This document shows positions 1 through 10,540 of a stretch of 64,000 bases of DNA, in pieces. The notes below the pieces were generated by a model. It did not search any database. It was not told where the DNA came from and worked only from the letters and a program-made list of their open reading frames with translations. Source of the DNA: Streptomyces sp. 840.1 (GTDB taxonomy: Bacteria > Actinomycetota > Actinomycetes > Streptomycetales > Streptomycetaceae); the NCBI RefSeq assembly GCF_003751445.1, contig NZ_RJUU01000001.1, forward strand, positions 5,001-69,000, given 5' to 3'. Numbering within the stretch: position 1 is the stretch's first letter; each line of letters opens with the position of its first letter. The position numbers were made by a program, and so were the translations under genes.

Positions 1-1022
1 GACGACGCCAGGATGACCGTGTCGCCCTGGACGATCCTGATCTGGTGATCACGGTTGGCCATCCGGGACAGGGCCGCCATCGGCTCGCCCTGGGAACCGG
101 TGCAGACCAGCACGACCTCGTCGTCCGGCAGGTCGTCGAGGGTCTTGACGTCGACGACCAGACCCGCCGGAACCTTCAGATAGCCGAGGTCACGGGCGAT
201 GCCCATGTTCCGGACCATCGACCGTCCGACGAAGGCGACCCTGCGGCCGTATTCGTGGGCCGTGTCCAGGATCTGCTGGATGCGGTGCACGTGGCTGGCG
301 AAGCTCGCCACGATGATGCGCTTCTGGGCGTTGGCGAAGACCGTGCGCAGGACGTTCGAGATGTCCCGCTCCGGCGGTACGAAGCCGGGCACCTCCGCGT
401 TCGTCGAGTCGGAGAGCAGCAAGTCGATGCCCTCCTCGCTCAGCCGCGCGAAGGCGTGCAGGTCGGTGAGGCGGCCGTCCAGCGGGAGCTGGTCCATCTT
501 GAAGTCGCCGGTGGCGACGGCCATGCCCGCAGGGGTGCGGATGGCGACCGCGAGGGCGTCCGGGATGGAGTGGTTGACCGCGATGAACTCGCAGTCGAAG
601 ATGCCGATGCGCTCGCGCTGGCCCTCCGTGACCTCAAGGGTGTACGGACGGATGCGGTGCTCCTGGAGCTTCGCCTCGATGAGCGCGAGGGTCAGCTTGG
701 AGCCGATCAGCGGGATGTCCGGCTTCAGGCGCAGCAGATACGGGACACCACCGATGTGGTCCTCGTGGCCGTGCGTGAGGACGATGCCCTCGATGTCGTC
801 GAGGCGGTCCCGGATCGTCGTGAAGTCCGGAAGGATCAGGTCGATTCCGGGCTGCTCCTCCTCGGGGAAGAGGACGCCGCAGTCGACGATGAGCAGGCGG
901 CCGCCGTACTCGAAGACCGTCATGTTGCGGCCGATTTCGCCGAGGCCGCCGAGCGGGGTGACCCGCAGGCCGCCCTTCGGGAGCTTCGGCGGGGTGCCGA
1001 GTTCAGGATGCGGATGACTCAA
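1..1022 (-). CDS. rnj: Ribonuclease J, N-terminal 340 residues (cut by window edge)
   Basis: RNase J is a metallo-beta-lactamase/beta-CASP ribonuclease with endo- and 5'-exonuclease activity in mRNA decay and rRNA maturation. The reverse-strand frame is open from position 1022 to the left edge. It contains the zinc-ligand motif HGHEDH at about residues 84-89 and the early Asp of VDCGVLFPEE. The translated part reads like Streptomyces RNase J (SCO5745 type, about 560 residues), so roughly the last 220 residues lie outside the window. The start is a TTG (1022-1020), chosen because it gives the conserved MSHPHPEL beginning and sits 7-8 nt after an AAGGAGAG ribosome site. It lies downstream of dapA on the same strand, with a hairpin between them. 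Confidence 0.95.
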   Translation of the reverse strand, partial: MSHPHPELGTPPKLPKGGLRVTPLGGLGEIGRNMTVFEYGGRLLIVDCGVLFPEEEQPGIDLILPDFTTIRDRLDDIEGIVLTHGHEDHIGGVPYLLRLKPDIPLIGSKLTLALIEAKLQEHRIRPYTLEVTEGQRERIGIFDCEFIAVNHSIPDALAVAIRTPAGMAVATGDFKMDQLPLDGRLTDLHAFARLSEEGIDLLLSDSTNAEVPGFVPPERDISNVLRTVFANAQKRIIVASFASHVHRIQQILDTAHEYGRRVAFVGRSMVRNMGIARDLGYLKVPAGLVVDVKTLDDLPDDEVVLVCTGSQGEPMAALSRMANRDHQIRIVQGDTVILAS

Positions 1023-1040
1023 AAGACTCTCCTTACCACA

Positions 1041-1071
1041 CGCGCCACGTACCGCTTGGGCACGTGGCGCG
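1041..1071 (-). terminator. Hairpin between dapA and the RNase J gene
   Basis: A perfect 10-bp inverted repeat (1041-1050 with 1062-1071) with an 11-nt loop lies in the 132-bp gap between the dapA stop and the RNase J start. There is no T-tract, as is usual in Streptomyces. It may be a terminator or attenuator that sets the dapA to RNase J read-through, or simply a 5' leader structure of the RNase J message. Confidence 0.55.
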
Positions 1072-1154
1072 CATGTCAATCGTGCACTTGCTGTTGTCTT
1101 GGGGTGTTGCCCTCTTGCGAGGTTTCTTCGCGTATTCAGTTGTGAAGTCTGTGG

Positions 1155-2054
1155 TTACAGCTGTACCCCACCGGCGGCGAGATCGATCTTGAGCTGTGCC
1201 GTTTCGTGTGCGGAGAGTTCCACCAGGGGGAGGCGCAGCGGACCTGCGGGGAGGCCCTGAAGGGTGAGTGCCGCCTTGGTGGTGATCACGCCCTGGGTAC
1301 GGAACATGCCGGTGAAGACGGGCAGCAGCTTCTGGTGGATCTCGGTGGCCTTCTGGACGTCTCCGCCGAGGAAGGCCTCGACGAGGGCCCGCAGGTCGGG
1401 GGTGACGACGTGCCCGACGACGGATACGAGGCCGACGGCACCCACCGAGAGCAGCGGGAGGTTCAGCATGTCGTCGCCGGAGTACCAGGCGAGGCCCGAC
1501 TGGGCGATGGCCCAGCTGGCCCGGCCGAGGTCGCCCTTGGCGTCCTTGTTGGCCACGATGCGCGGGTGCTCCGCGAGCCTGACGAGCGACTCTGTGTCGA
1601 TCGGCACACCGCTGCGGCCGGGAATGTCGTACAGCATCACCGGCAGACCGGTGGTGTCCGCGATCGCCGTGAAGTGCCGCAGCAGGCCCTCCTGCGGCGG
1701 CTTGTTGTAGTACGGCGTCACCGCGAGCAGGCCGTGTGCGCCGGTGCGCTCGGCCATGCGGGCGAGCTCGACGCTGTGGCGGGTGTCGTTGGTGCCGATG
1801 CCGGCGACGACGTGCGCCCGGTCTCCCACTGCTTCGAGCACAGCCCTTACGAGCTGGTCTTTCTCCGCGTCGCTGGTGGTCGGGGACTCGCCGGTGGTGC
1901 CGTTGATGATCAGGCCGTCGTTGCCTGCGTCCACCAGATGGGTGGCGAGCCGCTGGGCGCCGTCGAGGTCGAGTGCGCCGTCCGCCGTGAAGGGCGTGAC
2001 CATAGCGGTGAGGACCCGCCCGAAGGGGGTCTGCGGAGTGGAGATCGGAGCCAT
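1155..2054 (-). CDS. dapA: 4-hydroxy-tetrahydrodipicolinate synthase
   Basis: DapA condenses pyruvate with aspartate semialdehyde, the first committed step of the diaminopimelate/lysine pathway that supplies cell-wall mDAP in Streptomyces. The 299-residue product has the class I aldolase TIM-barrel landmarks: GTTGESPT (pyruvate/ASA site), the YYNKPP tyrosine segment, and the Schiff-base lysine in IVANKDAKGD. The length is normal for the family. The ATG at 2054 (MAPISTPQTPFGRV) was preferred over an in-frame ATG 69 bases upstream because the extension is Arg-rich and unlike DapA. dapB lies about 2.6 kb away on the same strand, so the two lysine genes are near each other but not in one operon. 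Confidence 0.96.
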   Translation of the reverse strand: MAPISTPQTPFGRVLTAMVTPFTADGALDLDGAQRLATHLVDAGNDGLIINGTTGESPTTSDAEKDQLVRAVLEAVGDRAHVVAGIGTNDTRHSVELARMAERTGAHGLLAVTPYYNKPPQEGLLRHFTAIADTTGLPVMLYDIPGRSGVPIDTESLVRLAEHPRIVANKDAKGDLGRASWAIAQSGLAWYSGDDMLNLPLLSVGAVGLVSVVGHVVTPDLRALVEAFLGGDVQKATEIHQKLLPVFTGMFRTQGVITTKAALTLQGLPAGPLRLPLVELSAHETAQLKIDLAAGGVQL

Positions 2055-2115
2055 GGGTAACACGCTACTCGTTGCTCGGCGCCGGGTGTCCCCTCGGGGG
2101 GACAAGCGATAGGAG

Positions 2116-2153
2116 CCCGGCACTGCCTGCTCGGGGGTTCAAGCAGTGCCGGG
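2116..2153 (-). terminator. Stem-loop downstream of thyX
   Basis: A perfect 11-bp stem (CCCGGCACTGC, 2116-2126, with 2143-2153) and a 16-nt loop lie in the 152-bp gap between the thyX stop and the dapA start. This is a factor-assisted or hairpin terminator typical of high-GC genomes. A second small hairpin (2087-2104) lies closer to dapA, in its leader. Confidence 0.6.
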
Positions 2154-2206
2154 TCCGTTTGATCAGCCTAGATGAACTTCACGAAACGCCGCAATACGGA
2201 CACCGC

Positions 2207-2944
2207 CTATGGGGCGACGCGTCCATTTTTGTTGAAGGCTGCATGGGTGAGCGGCATGAGCTCCGCCCAGTGCGCCTCCATCTGCTGGCCGACCATCTCG
2301 ATCTCGCGCTGCGGGAAGGACGGAACCTTCGCCAGCTCGTGCTGGGTGCGCAGGCCGAGGAAGTGCATCAGCGAGCGGGCGTTGCACGTGGCGTACATCG
2401 ACGAGAACAGCCCGACGGGGAGAACCGCGCGGGCCACCTCGCGGGCCACACCGGCGGCGAGCATCTCCTGGTACGCCTCGTACGCCTGGCGGTACGAGTC
2501 CTCCATGACGCGGCCGGTGAGCTCCTGCTGTGCCTCGGTGCCCTCGACGAACTCGTACTTGCCGGGCCGGCCCTGCTGGACGAGCTTGCGGGACTCCCCC
2601 GGTACGTAGAAGACCGGTTCCAGCTCCCTGTAGCGGCCCGATTCCTCGTTGTAGGACCAACCGACGCGGTGCCGCATGAACTCGCGGAAGACGAAGATCG
2701 GGGCGCTGATGAAGAAGGTCATCGAGTTGTGCTCGAACGGGCTTCCGTGCCGGTCCCGCATGAGGTAGTTGATGAGCCCCTTGGAGCGCTCAGGATCCTT
2801 GGTGACCTCCTCCAGGGACTGCTCACCAGCCGTGGAGACACGGGCGGCGAAGAGCACGTCGGAGTCGCCTGCGGCATGTTTCACCAGCTCAACGGTGACA
2901 TCGCTGCGGAAGCTGGGCTTTGCGGGCTCGGGGGTCTCGGTCAC
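2207..2944 (-). CDS. thyX: Flavin-dependent thymidylate synthase ThyX
   Basis: ThyX makes dTMP from dUMP using FAD, NADPH and methylenetetrahydrofolate. The 245-residue protein carries the signature RHRxxxxNExSxRY as RHRVGWSYNEESGRY, with the flanking FISAPIFVFREFMRHR segment. The GTG at 2944 (VTETPEPAKPSFRS) was chosen because it has a GGAAGGAC ribosome site. The frame is open further upstream, but that part is Arg/Cys-rich and not ThyX-like. It stands in the lysine and nucleotide housekeeping block before dapA, with a hairpin between them. Confidence 0.96.
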   Translation of the reverse strand: MTETPEPAKPSFRSDVTVELVKHAAGDSDVLFAARVSTAGEQSLEEVTKDPERSKGLINYLMRDRHGSPFEHNSMTFFISAPIFVFREFMRHRVGWSYNEESGRYRELEPVFYVPGESRKLVQQGRPGKYEFVEGTEAQQELTGRVMEDSYRQAYEAYQEMLAAGVAREVARAVLPVGLFSSMYATCNARSLMHFLGLRTQHELAKVPSFPQREIEMVGQQMEAHWAELMPLTHAAFNKNGRVAP

Positions 2945-3129
2945 CGGCGGGGGTCCTTCCAATGGCGTCGCTCGGGCGGCGCCCACTCTACGGGCCCACT
3001 GACAACGTGGTCGGCACCGCCCTTTCGAGGATTCTTTCGACCAATTCGGCGATTCGGGGCACCGATCGGGCCCGCCATGCGTCTGACTCAGTAGCACCAC
3101 CCGAAACAGAGTTCAAGGAGAGTTTCCTC

Positions 3130-3369
3130 ATGTTCCGCCGGCGTGAAGCCGTCCCGTTCTCATTCGTCGCCGAGGCCGACCGATTCCGCAGTAACGTCAC
3201 ACCGCCGCCCCGGCAGCGCAGCACCGTCTCCGAGCTGGCGGCCCGCAGCCTCATCGGGTTCGCTGTGGTCGCAGGCCTCGCCGGATCACTGCTGCTCGGC
3301 CTTCCCGCCCTGGCACCCGATCAGTCGTCGTCGCACAGCCAGCAGACCGAGGCAGCACCGGGGCACTGA
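3130..3369 (+). CDS. Small membrane protein of unknown function
   Basis: This is a 79-residue protein starting at ATG 3130 behind a CAAGGAGAG ribosome site. The first 40 residues are polar and basic (MFRRREAVPF...), followed by a single hydrophobic segment at about residues 41-61 (GFAVVAGLAGSLLLG) and a short Ser/Gln-rich tail. This suggests a single-pass protein with a cytoplasmic N-terminus. I recognise no family. It is divergent from thyX and is followed after 94 bases by the two-helix protein at 3464, with which it may share a message. Confidence 0.7.
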   Translation: MFRRREAVPFSFVAEADRFRSNVTPPPRQRSTVSELAARSLIGFAVVAGLAGSLLLGLPALAPDQSSSHSQQTEAAPGH

Positions 3370-3463
3370 CTCGTACGGGCCCCCTGGGGTGGTACGGCCT
3401 GCCACCCCCTCGGTAGCCTCACCGGGCACAGCAATCGAGCGTGCTTGTGAGTGAGGATCAGTC

Positions 3464-4015
3464 GTGCCCCTGCCCTTCCTGACGGCCGACCGCGCGTTTG
3501 ACGCCAGCGCCGAGGATGTCGCGCTGCCGTTCGACGACCACGACAGCTGGCGGCGTCCCTACCGCCCCGGCCCGTGGCGGGTCGCGGCCGCGGCCACCCT
3601 GCTGCTGCTCGCCTCGTTCGTCCTCTTCGCGGGGATGATCACCGCGTTCGCCGGAGCCCTGCCCGGGGCGGGTGCCTGTCTGGCGCTCGCTCTCGCGCTG
3701 ATCATCTGCGCCCTGCGGATGCTGCGGGTGGGCGCCTGGGTGAGCCGGCACGGCGTGCGTCGCGTCGGCTTCTTCCGGACGACGACCGTGCCGTGGAACC
3801 GCGCCACCGCGGTCCGTACGGTGCAGCAGCCGGTGAAGTGGCTCGGGTTCCCCCGCACCGTTCAGGGACAGGCCCTGATCGTCGTGCGCCGGGGTGGTGA
3901 CGCGGTGCCGCCGCTGCTCACGGACTCCAACGCGGACTTCCTGACGCGGGGAGAGGCGTTCGACCGGGCCGCCGACACGATTGAGGCCTGGGGGGACGAG
4001 TACCGGCAGCACTGA
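3464..4015 (+). CDS. Two-helix membrane protein with a PH-like soluble domain
   Basis: This is a 183-residue protein starting at GTG 3464. After about 40 polar residues there are two closely spaced transmembrane segments (about 44-65 and 68-88). A soluble beta-rich stretch follows (SRHGVRRVGFFRTTTVPW...), with the order typical of bacterial PH-like (YdbT/PH_6-type) domains: membrane hairpin, then PH fold. The role is unknown; such proteins sit in the cytoplasmic membrane. It is followed at once by a strong terminator at 4031-4076, so it ends a short rightward unit that probably begins at 3130. Confidence 0.7.
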   Translation: MPLPFLTADRAFDASAEDVALPFDDHDSWRRPYRPGPWRVAAAATLLLLASFVLFAGMITAFAGALPGAGACLALALALIICALRMLRVGAWVSRHGVRRVGFFRTTTVPWNRATAVRTVQQPVKWLGFPRTVQGQALIVVRRGGDAVPPLLTDSNADFLTRGEAFDRAADTIEAWGDEYRQH

Positions 4016-4030
4016 GGCCTTTGCGGCCTT

Positions 4031-4076
4031 GCCGTCCGGCGACTGGGGTGGTCCTCAGTCGCCGGACGGCTTTTTT
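4031..4076 (+). terminator. Strong intrinsic terminator with T-tract
   Basis: A perfect 15-bp stem (4031-4045 with 4056-4070, arms beginning GCCGTCCGGC) with a 10-nt loop is followed by six T residues (4071-4076). This canonical form is uncommon in Streptomyces. It ends the rightward unit of the PH-like membrane protein and lies between convergent genes. Its arm contains the CCGTCCGGC core that recurs in the repeat array next to it. Confidence 0.9.
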
Positions 4077-4113
4077 GTGTCCTCAGTCGCCCGACGGGCT
4101 CAGAAGACCGTCC

Positions 4114-4653
4114 TCAAACGCCGGACGGGCCTGAAGCACCGGACGCGCTTGAGATGCCCGTCGGGTCTGAGGGGCCGGACGGGGCTGAGGTGCTGGACGG
4201 GCTCGTGTGGCTTGAGTCGGCCTTGTGCAGGGTGATCGCGCGTTGCATGGCCTTGCGGGCCCTTGGGGTGTCCCTGGCGTCCTGGTAGGCGACCGCCAGA
4301 CGGAACCAGCAGCGCCAGTCGTCCGGCGCGTCCTCGGTCTCCGCCTGCCTGCGGACGAACGCCGCGTCGGCGGAGTCCCGGTCGATGCGCCCGCTGGGGG
4401 TGCGGGCCAGGTCGTCGACCGGCAGCCCGCCCTCGGCGTCGAGCTCGGCGGCCAGGGCGTTGGCCCGCCGGACGAACTGGGTGTTCTTCCAGAGGAACCA
4501 GATGCCGATCAACGGCAGGATCAGCACCGCGACCCCGAAGGTCACCGTGAGGAGCGTGCCGTGCCGGATGAGCAGGATGCCCCGGCTGCCGGCCAGGACG
4601 AAGTAGAAGACCAGGACGGCAGCGGTGACGGTGTACGTGATCTTTGCGCGCAT
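4114..4653 (-). CDS. Membrane protein with cytoplasmic helical domain and repeat-derived tail
   Basis: This is a 179-residue protein starting at ATG 4653. It has two transmembrane helices (about 7-27 and 36-55), then a linker and a TPR-like helical stretch (DDWRCWFRLAVAYQDARDT, then ARKAMQRAITLHKA). The final 30 residues are Ser/Pro/Gly/Ala-rich and follow a hexapeptide rhythm (TSAPSG, PSDPTG, ISSASG, ASGPSG). These are encoded by an 18-bp tandem array (4121-4210). The first 150 residues look like an ordinary conserved Streptomyces membrane protein; the tail looks like a late addition by repeat expansion. Its start is 14 bp downstream of the dapB stop (4668), so it probably follows dapB on one message. 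Confidence 0.75.
   Translation of the reverse strand: MRAKITYTVTAAVLVFYFVLAGSRGILLIRHGTLLTVTFGVAVLILPLIGIWFLWKNTQFVRRANALAAELDAEGGLPVDDLARTPSGRIDRDSADAAFVRRQAETEDAPDDWRCWFRLAVAYQDARDTPRARKAMQRAITLHKADSSHTSPSSTSAPSGPSDPTGISSASGASGPSGV
4121..4210. repeat. 18-bp tandem repeat array related to the CCGGACGGGC intergenic repeat
   Basis: There are five 18-bp units at 4121-4138, 4139-4156, 4157-4174, 4175-4192 and 4193-4210. The first reads CCGGACGGGCCTGAAGCA; the others differ at several positions. Half-units of the same core occur at 4088-4101 and in the terminator arms. The length is a multiple of three, so on the reverse strand the array is read as six-residue repeats at the C-terminus of the membrane protein. 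The core resembles the widely dispersed Streptomyces intergenic motif around CGCCGGACGGGC, which I know from memory and have not counted here. Confidence 0.8.
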
Positions 4654-4667
4654 GGCGGTGGGCTCAG

Positions 4668-6846
<2,179 letters not shown>

Positions 6847-6850
<4 letters not shown>

Positions 6851-9075
6851 TTGGCGGCGTCGTCCTTCGTCTCGTCCTCTTCACCCTCGACGACCGGGAT
6901 CAGCGAGAGCTTGCCGCGGGAGTCGATCTCGGCGATCTCGACCTGGACCTTGGCGCCGACGGCGAGCACGTCCTCGACGTTCTCCACGCGCTTGCCACCG
7001 GCGAGCTTGCGGATCTGCGAGATGTGCAGCAGGCCGTCCTTGCCGGGCATCAGGGAGACGAACGCACCGAAGGTGGTGGTCTTGACGACCGTACCCAGGT
7101 AGCGCTCGCCGACCTCCGGCATGGTCGGGTTGGCGATCGCGTTGATCGTGGCGCGCGCGGCCTCGGCCTGCGAGCCCTGCTGGGCACCGATGTAGATGGT
7201 GCCGTCGTCCTCGATCGTGATGTCGGCGCCGGTGTCCTCCTGGATCTGGTTGATCATCTTGCCCTTGGGGCCGATGACCTCACCGATCTTGTCCACCGGG
7301 ATCTTGACGGTGATGATCCGCGGGGCGTTCGGGGACATCTCGTCCGGGACGTCGATGGCCTCGTTCATCACATCGAGGATGTGGAGGCGGGCGTCACGGG
7401 CCTGCTTCAGCGCGGCGGCCAGGACCGAGGCGGGGATGCCGTCGAGCTTGGTGTCGAGCTGGAGCGCGGTCACGAACTGCTTCGTACCGGCGACCTTGAA
7501 GTCCATGTCACCGAACGCGTCCTCGGCACCGAGGATGTCGGTGAGGGCGACGTAGTGGGTCTTGCCGTCGATCTCCTGCGAGATCAGGCCCATGGCGATA
7601 CCGGCGACGGCGGCCTTGAGGGGCACACCGGCGTTCAGCAGCGACATGGTGGAGGCGCAGACCGAGCCCATGGACGTCGAGCCGTTGGAGCCCAGCGCCT
7701 CGGAGACCTGGCGGATCGCGTAGGGGAACTCCTCGCGCGACGGCAGCACCGGCACGATGGCGCGCTCGGCGAGCGCTCCGTGGCCGATCTCGCGGCGCTT
7801 GGGCGAGCCCACGCGGCCGGTCTCACCGACGGAGTACGGCGGGAAGTTGTAGTTGTGCATGTAGCGCTTGCGGGTCACCGGGGAGAGGGTGTCCAGCTGC
7901 TGCTCCATGCGGAGCATGTTGAGGGTGGTGACGCCCAGGATCTGGGTCTCGCCACGCTCGAACAGCGCCGAGCCGTGCACGCGCGGGATGGCCTCGACCT
8001 CGGCGGCGAGCGTACGGATGTCCGTGACGCCGCGGCCGTCGATGCGGACCTTGTCCTTGATGACCCGCTCGCGGACCAGCTTCTTGGTCAGCGCGCGGTA
8101 GGCACCGGAGATCTCCTTCTCGCGGCCCTCGAAGGCCGGGAGGAGCTTCTCGCCCGCGATGTCCTTGATGCGGTCGAGCTCCGCCTCGCGCTCCTGCTTG
8201 CCGGCGATGGTGAGCGCCTTGGCGAGCTCGGTGCTGACGGCCTTGGTGAGCGCCTCCAGGACGTCGTCCTGGTAGTCGAGGAAGACCGGGAACTCGCCGG
8301 TGGGCTTGGCAGCCTTGGCGGCGAGGTCCGACTGGGCCTTGCAGAGCGACTTGATGAAGGGCTTCGCGGCTTCCAGACCGGCGGCGACGACCTCTTCGGT
8401 CGGGGCCTCGGCGCCGTCCTTGACCAGCTGGATGGTCTTCTCGGTGGCCTCGGCCTCGACCATCATGATCGCGACGTCGCCGTCCTCCAGGACGCGACCG
8501 GCGACGACCATGTCGAAGACGGCGTCCTCGAGCTCGGTGTGCGTCGGGAACGCGACCCACTGGCCCTTGATCAGGGCGACGCGGGTGGCGCCGATGGGGC
8601 CGGAGAAGGGCAGGCCCGCCAGGATCGTCGAGGCGGACGCGGCGTTGATCGCGACCACGTCGTACAGGTGGTCGGGGTTGAGCGCCATGATCGTCTCGAC
8701 GATCTGGATCTCGTTGCGCAGGCCCTTCTTGAAGGAGGGGCGCAGCGGCCGGTCGATCAGGCGGCAGGTGAGGATCGCGTCCTCGGAGGGGCGGCCCTCC
8801 CGGCGGAAGAAGGAGCCGGGGATCTTGCCTGCGGCGTACTGCCGCTCCTCGACGTCCACCGTGAGGGGGAAGAAGTCGAGCTGGTCCTTGGGCCGCTTGG
8901 AAGCGGTGGTGGCCGACAGCACCATGGTGTCGTCGTCCAGGTACGCGACGGCGGAGCCTGCGGCCTGCTTGGCCAGGCGGCCCGTCTCGAAGCGGATGGT
9001 GCGGGTGCCGAAGGTTCCGTTGTCGATAACGGCCTCGGCGTAGTGGGTCTCGTTCTCCACTAGTGATTTCTCCAT
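6847..9075 (-). CDS. pnp: Polynucleotide phosphorylase (PNPase)
   Basis: PNPase degrades RNA 3'-5' with phosphate and can add 3' tails. In Streptomyces it is the main polyadenylating activity and was first described as guanosine pentaphosphate synthetase. The 742-residue protein has two RNase PH domains (about 15-160 and 340-550) joined by the all-alpha linker, a KH domain with the GxxG loop as VIGPKGKMI (about 610), and an S1 domain (about 660-730) with an acidic tail. The ATG at 9075 ([16 protein letters not shown]) is the family start. The gene lies downstream of rpsO, with a structured leader between them. Confidence 0.98.
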
Positions 9076-9120
9076 ACTCGTCGTCTTTCGTCCTGTCGCC
9101 CGTGTGGCGCAGGACGGTGC

Positions 9121-9223
9121 GGAGAGGCGCACCGTGTGTGCGGGGCCGGTCTTCGATCGAAGCTCCCGGGCGTTGTCCCGGGGGCCACTACCGAGGACCG
9201 GCGGCGGCGTGGGGCGCCTCTCC
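9121..9223 (-). promoter_or_regulatory. Structured pnp leader (branched stem-loop)
   Basis: This element lies in the 254-bp rpsO-pnp spacer. An outer perfect 10-bp stem (GGAGAGGCGC 9121-9130 with GCGCCTCTCC 9214-9223) encloses an inner 6-bp stem (9146-9151 with 9196-9201). Inside are a 12-base palindrome CTTCGATCGAAG (9151-9162) and a CCCGGG...CCCGGG hairpin (9165-9182). The nested pairing suggests a folded RNA element upstream of the pnp start. In S. coelicolor the rpsO-pnp intergenic region is known to contain promoters and to be cut by RNase III. This structure would be the matching substrate here, by inference. Confidence 0.7.
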
Positions 9224-9283
9224 TCGTCTGGTGTTGTACGTCCAGGTTACTGAGCTTGACCCCAGTCCCGCACGTACGGCAAA

Positions 9284-9316
9284 GGGAGCGGCCCCCTGGA
9301 TACGGGCACCGCTCCC
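9284..9316 (-). terminator. Hairpin after rpsO (leaky terminator/attenuator)
   Basis: An 8-bp stem GGGAGCGG/CCGCTCCC (9284-9291 with 9309-9316) lies 14 bp downstream of the rpsO stop. On the transcribed strand it is followed by three T residues. In this operon type the rpsO hairpin only partly stops transcription, so that pnp is read from both the rpsO promoter and its own. Confidence 0.7.
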
Positions 9317-9329
9317 TCTCACAGCGTCT

Positions 9330-9620
9330 TTACTTGGCGCCGCCGGCCGCACCGCGGCGGATGCCGAGGCGGTCGACGAGCGCACGGAAGCGCTGGATGT
9401 CCTTCTTGGCCAGGTACTGCAGAAGGCGGCGACGCTGGCCGACCAGGATCAGCAGACCACGACGGGAGTGGTGGTCGTGCTTGTGCGTCTTGAGGTGCTC
9501 CGTCAGGTCCGAGATGCGGCGGGAGAGCATGGCCACCTGAACCTCGGGGGAACCGGTGTCGCCCTCCTTCTGCGCGAACTCGGTCATGATCTGCTTCTTC
9601 GTAGCGGCGTCGAGCGGCAC
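9330..9620 (-). CDS. rpsO: Ribosomal protein S15
   Basis: S15 is a primary 16S-rRNA-binding protein of the 30S platform. The 96-residue product has the family sequence [26 protein letters not shown] (split across helices 1-2), the [24 protein letters not shown] core and the [16 protein letters not shown] end. The start is GTG 9620 with a GAGGAG ribosome site. It is followed by pnp, the order conserved across most bacteria. Confidence 0.98.
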   Translation of the reverse strand: MPLDAATKKQIMTEFAQKEGDTGSPEVQVAMLSRRISDLTEHLKTHKHDHHSRRGLLILVGQRRRLLQYLAKKDIQRFRALVDRLGIRRGAAGGAK

Positions 9621-9896
9621 GCGGTACTCCTCTAGGTGTTCGATGCGCCCACGAGTGCCCCTGGTCTTGATCTCAGGGGGGCTTGCGTGACTCGGGAGCG
9701 AAGGTCCGATGAGCGCAGCTCCCAGAACGAACCGGGAACGCGTACACAAACGGCCACGCCCAGACTACCAGCCGCCCGGAGCGCGCCCGACGGGAGCACA
9801 GATCAGGGCCGCGCGCTGCGGAATTCCCGACCCGCTCCCCCGCCGTTGCGGGACCTGTACGGTGCCGTGCAGAGCCACCGTACGGAGAGGAACCCG

Positions 9897-10130
9897 ATGG
9901 GCACGCAGGCGGAGAAGGACGAGCTGTACGCACTCGACATCTCGGGGGTGGAATGGCTGAGCGCGCCCGGCACCGAGGACGCCGAGGAGCGCGTCGAGAT
10001 CGCGCATCTGCCCGGCGGAGCGGTGGCGATGAGGTCCTCGCTGGATCCGGAGACCGTGCTGCGCTACACCGAGGCCGAGTGGCGCGCCTTCGTGCTGGGC
10101 GCCCGGGACGGCGAGTTCGACCTCAAGTAA
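9897..10130 (+). CDS. DUF397-family small protein (orphan)
   Basis: This is a 77-residue acidic protein starting at ATG 9897 after a GGAGAGGAACCCG ribosome site. It fits the DUF397 pattern: W-x-S, then VEIAHLPGGAVAMRSSLDPE, then LRYTEAEWRAFVLGARDGEFDL. DUF397 proteins are very abundant in Streptomyces and are usually encoded next to an Xre-type regulator, which they are thought to antagonise (the WhiJ and AbaA-like systems). No Xre gene is adjacent here. The usual Cys before the VEVA motif is absent. It is divergent from rpsO and followed by a terminator hairpin at 10208-10239. Confidence 0.8.
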   Translation: MGTQAEKDELYALDISGVEWLSAPGTEDAEERVEIAHLPGGAVAMRSSLDPETVLRYTEAEWRAFVLGARDGEFDLK

Positions 10131-10540
10131 CGGGCCGGGGCGACGTTCCGGCACACGGCGTTACGGGGTGCGGCGGACTCGGCCCCGGCAGGCACAGGCG
10201 GTAGGCACAGTGGGCACGTTCAGGCGGACGTGCCCACTGTCGTGTGCGAAATGTTCAGGTTTCTCTGCGTAGATGTGCCTGTTTGATCGCATCCCCCTTC
10301 ACTCTGCGCCGCACTCAGTTCACTTGGGGGCAGTACGTGACGTACGGGACAGCGCACGGGGTCCCGTACGGCCTGCCGTAGCGGGCCCGATGACGATTAG
10401 GGTGGGTGCGGACGCGGCAGAAGAACCTGCGGGCAGGCAACGCGCGTCCCAGGGGGAGAGCCGGGCGGTTCGCACTGTGTGGGAACGGTCGCCCCCACCC
10501 ACCACGGCACAGAGGGTGCTCGACCACACCAGGAGGCAAA
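10131..10540. other. 410-bp non-coding gap before the MinD-like ATPase gene
   Basis: The first part holds the DUF397 terminator (10208-10239). The remainder (10240-10540) has no convincing ORF. It should carry the promoter and long leader of the ATPase gene, which begins after an AGGAGG ribosome site at 10531-10536. I see no clear operator. In S. coelicolor the corresponding interval, as I recall it, holds the ESX type VII locus, so this gap could be the scar of its absence. Confidence 0.5.
10208..10239 (+). terminator. Terminator hairpin after the DUF397 gene
   Basis: A perfect 12-bp stem (CAGTGGGCACGT 10208-10219 with 10228-10239) has an 8-nt loop and no T-tract. It lies 78 bp after the DUF397 stop and well before the next gene. 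Confidence 0.75.
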
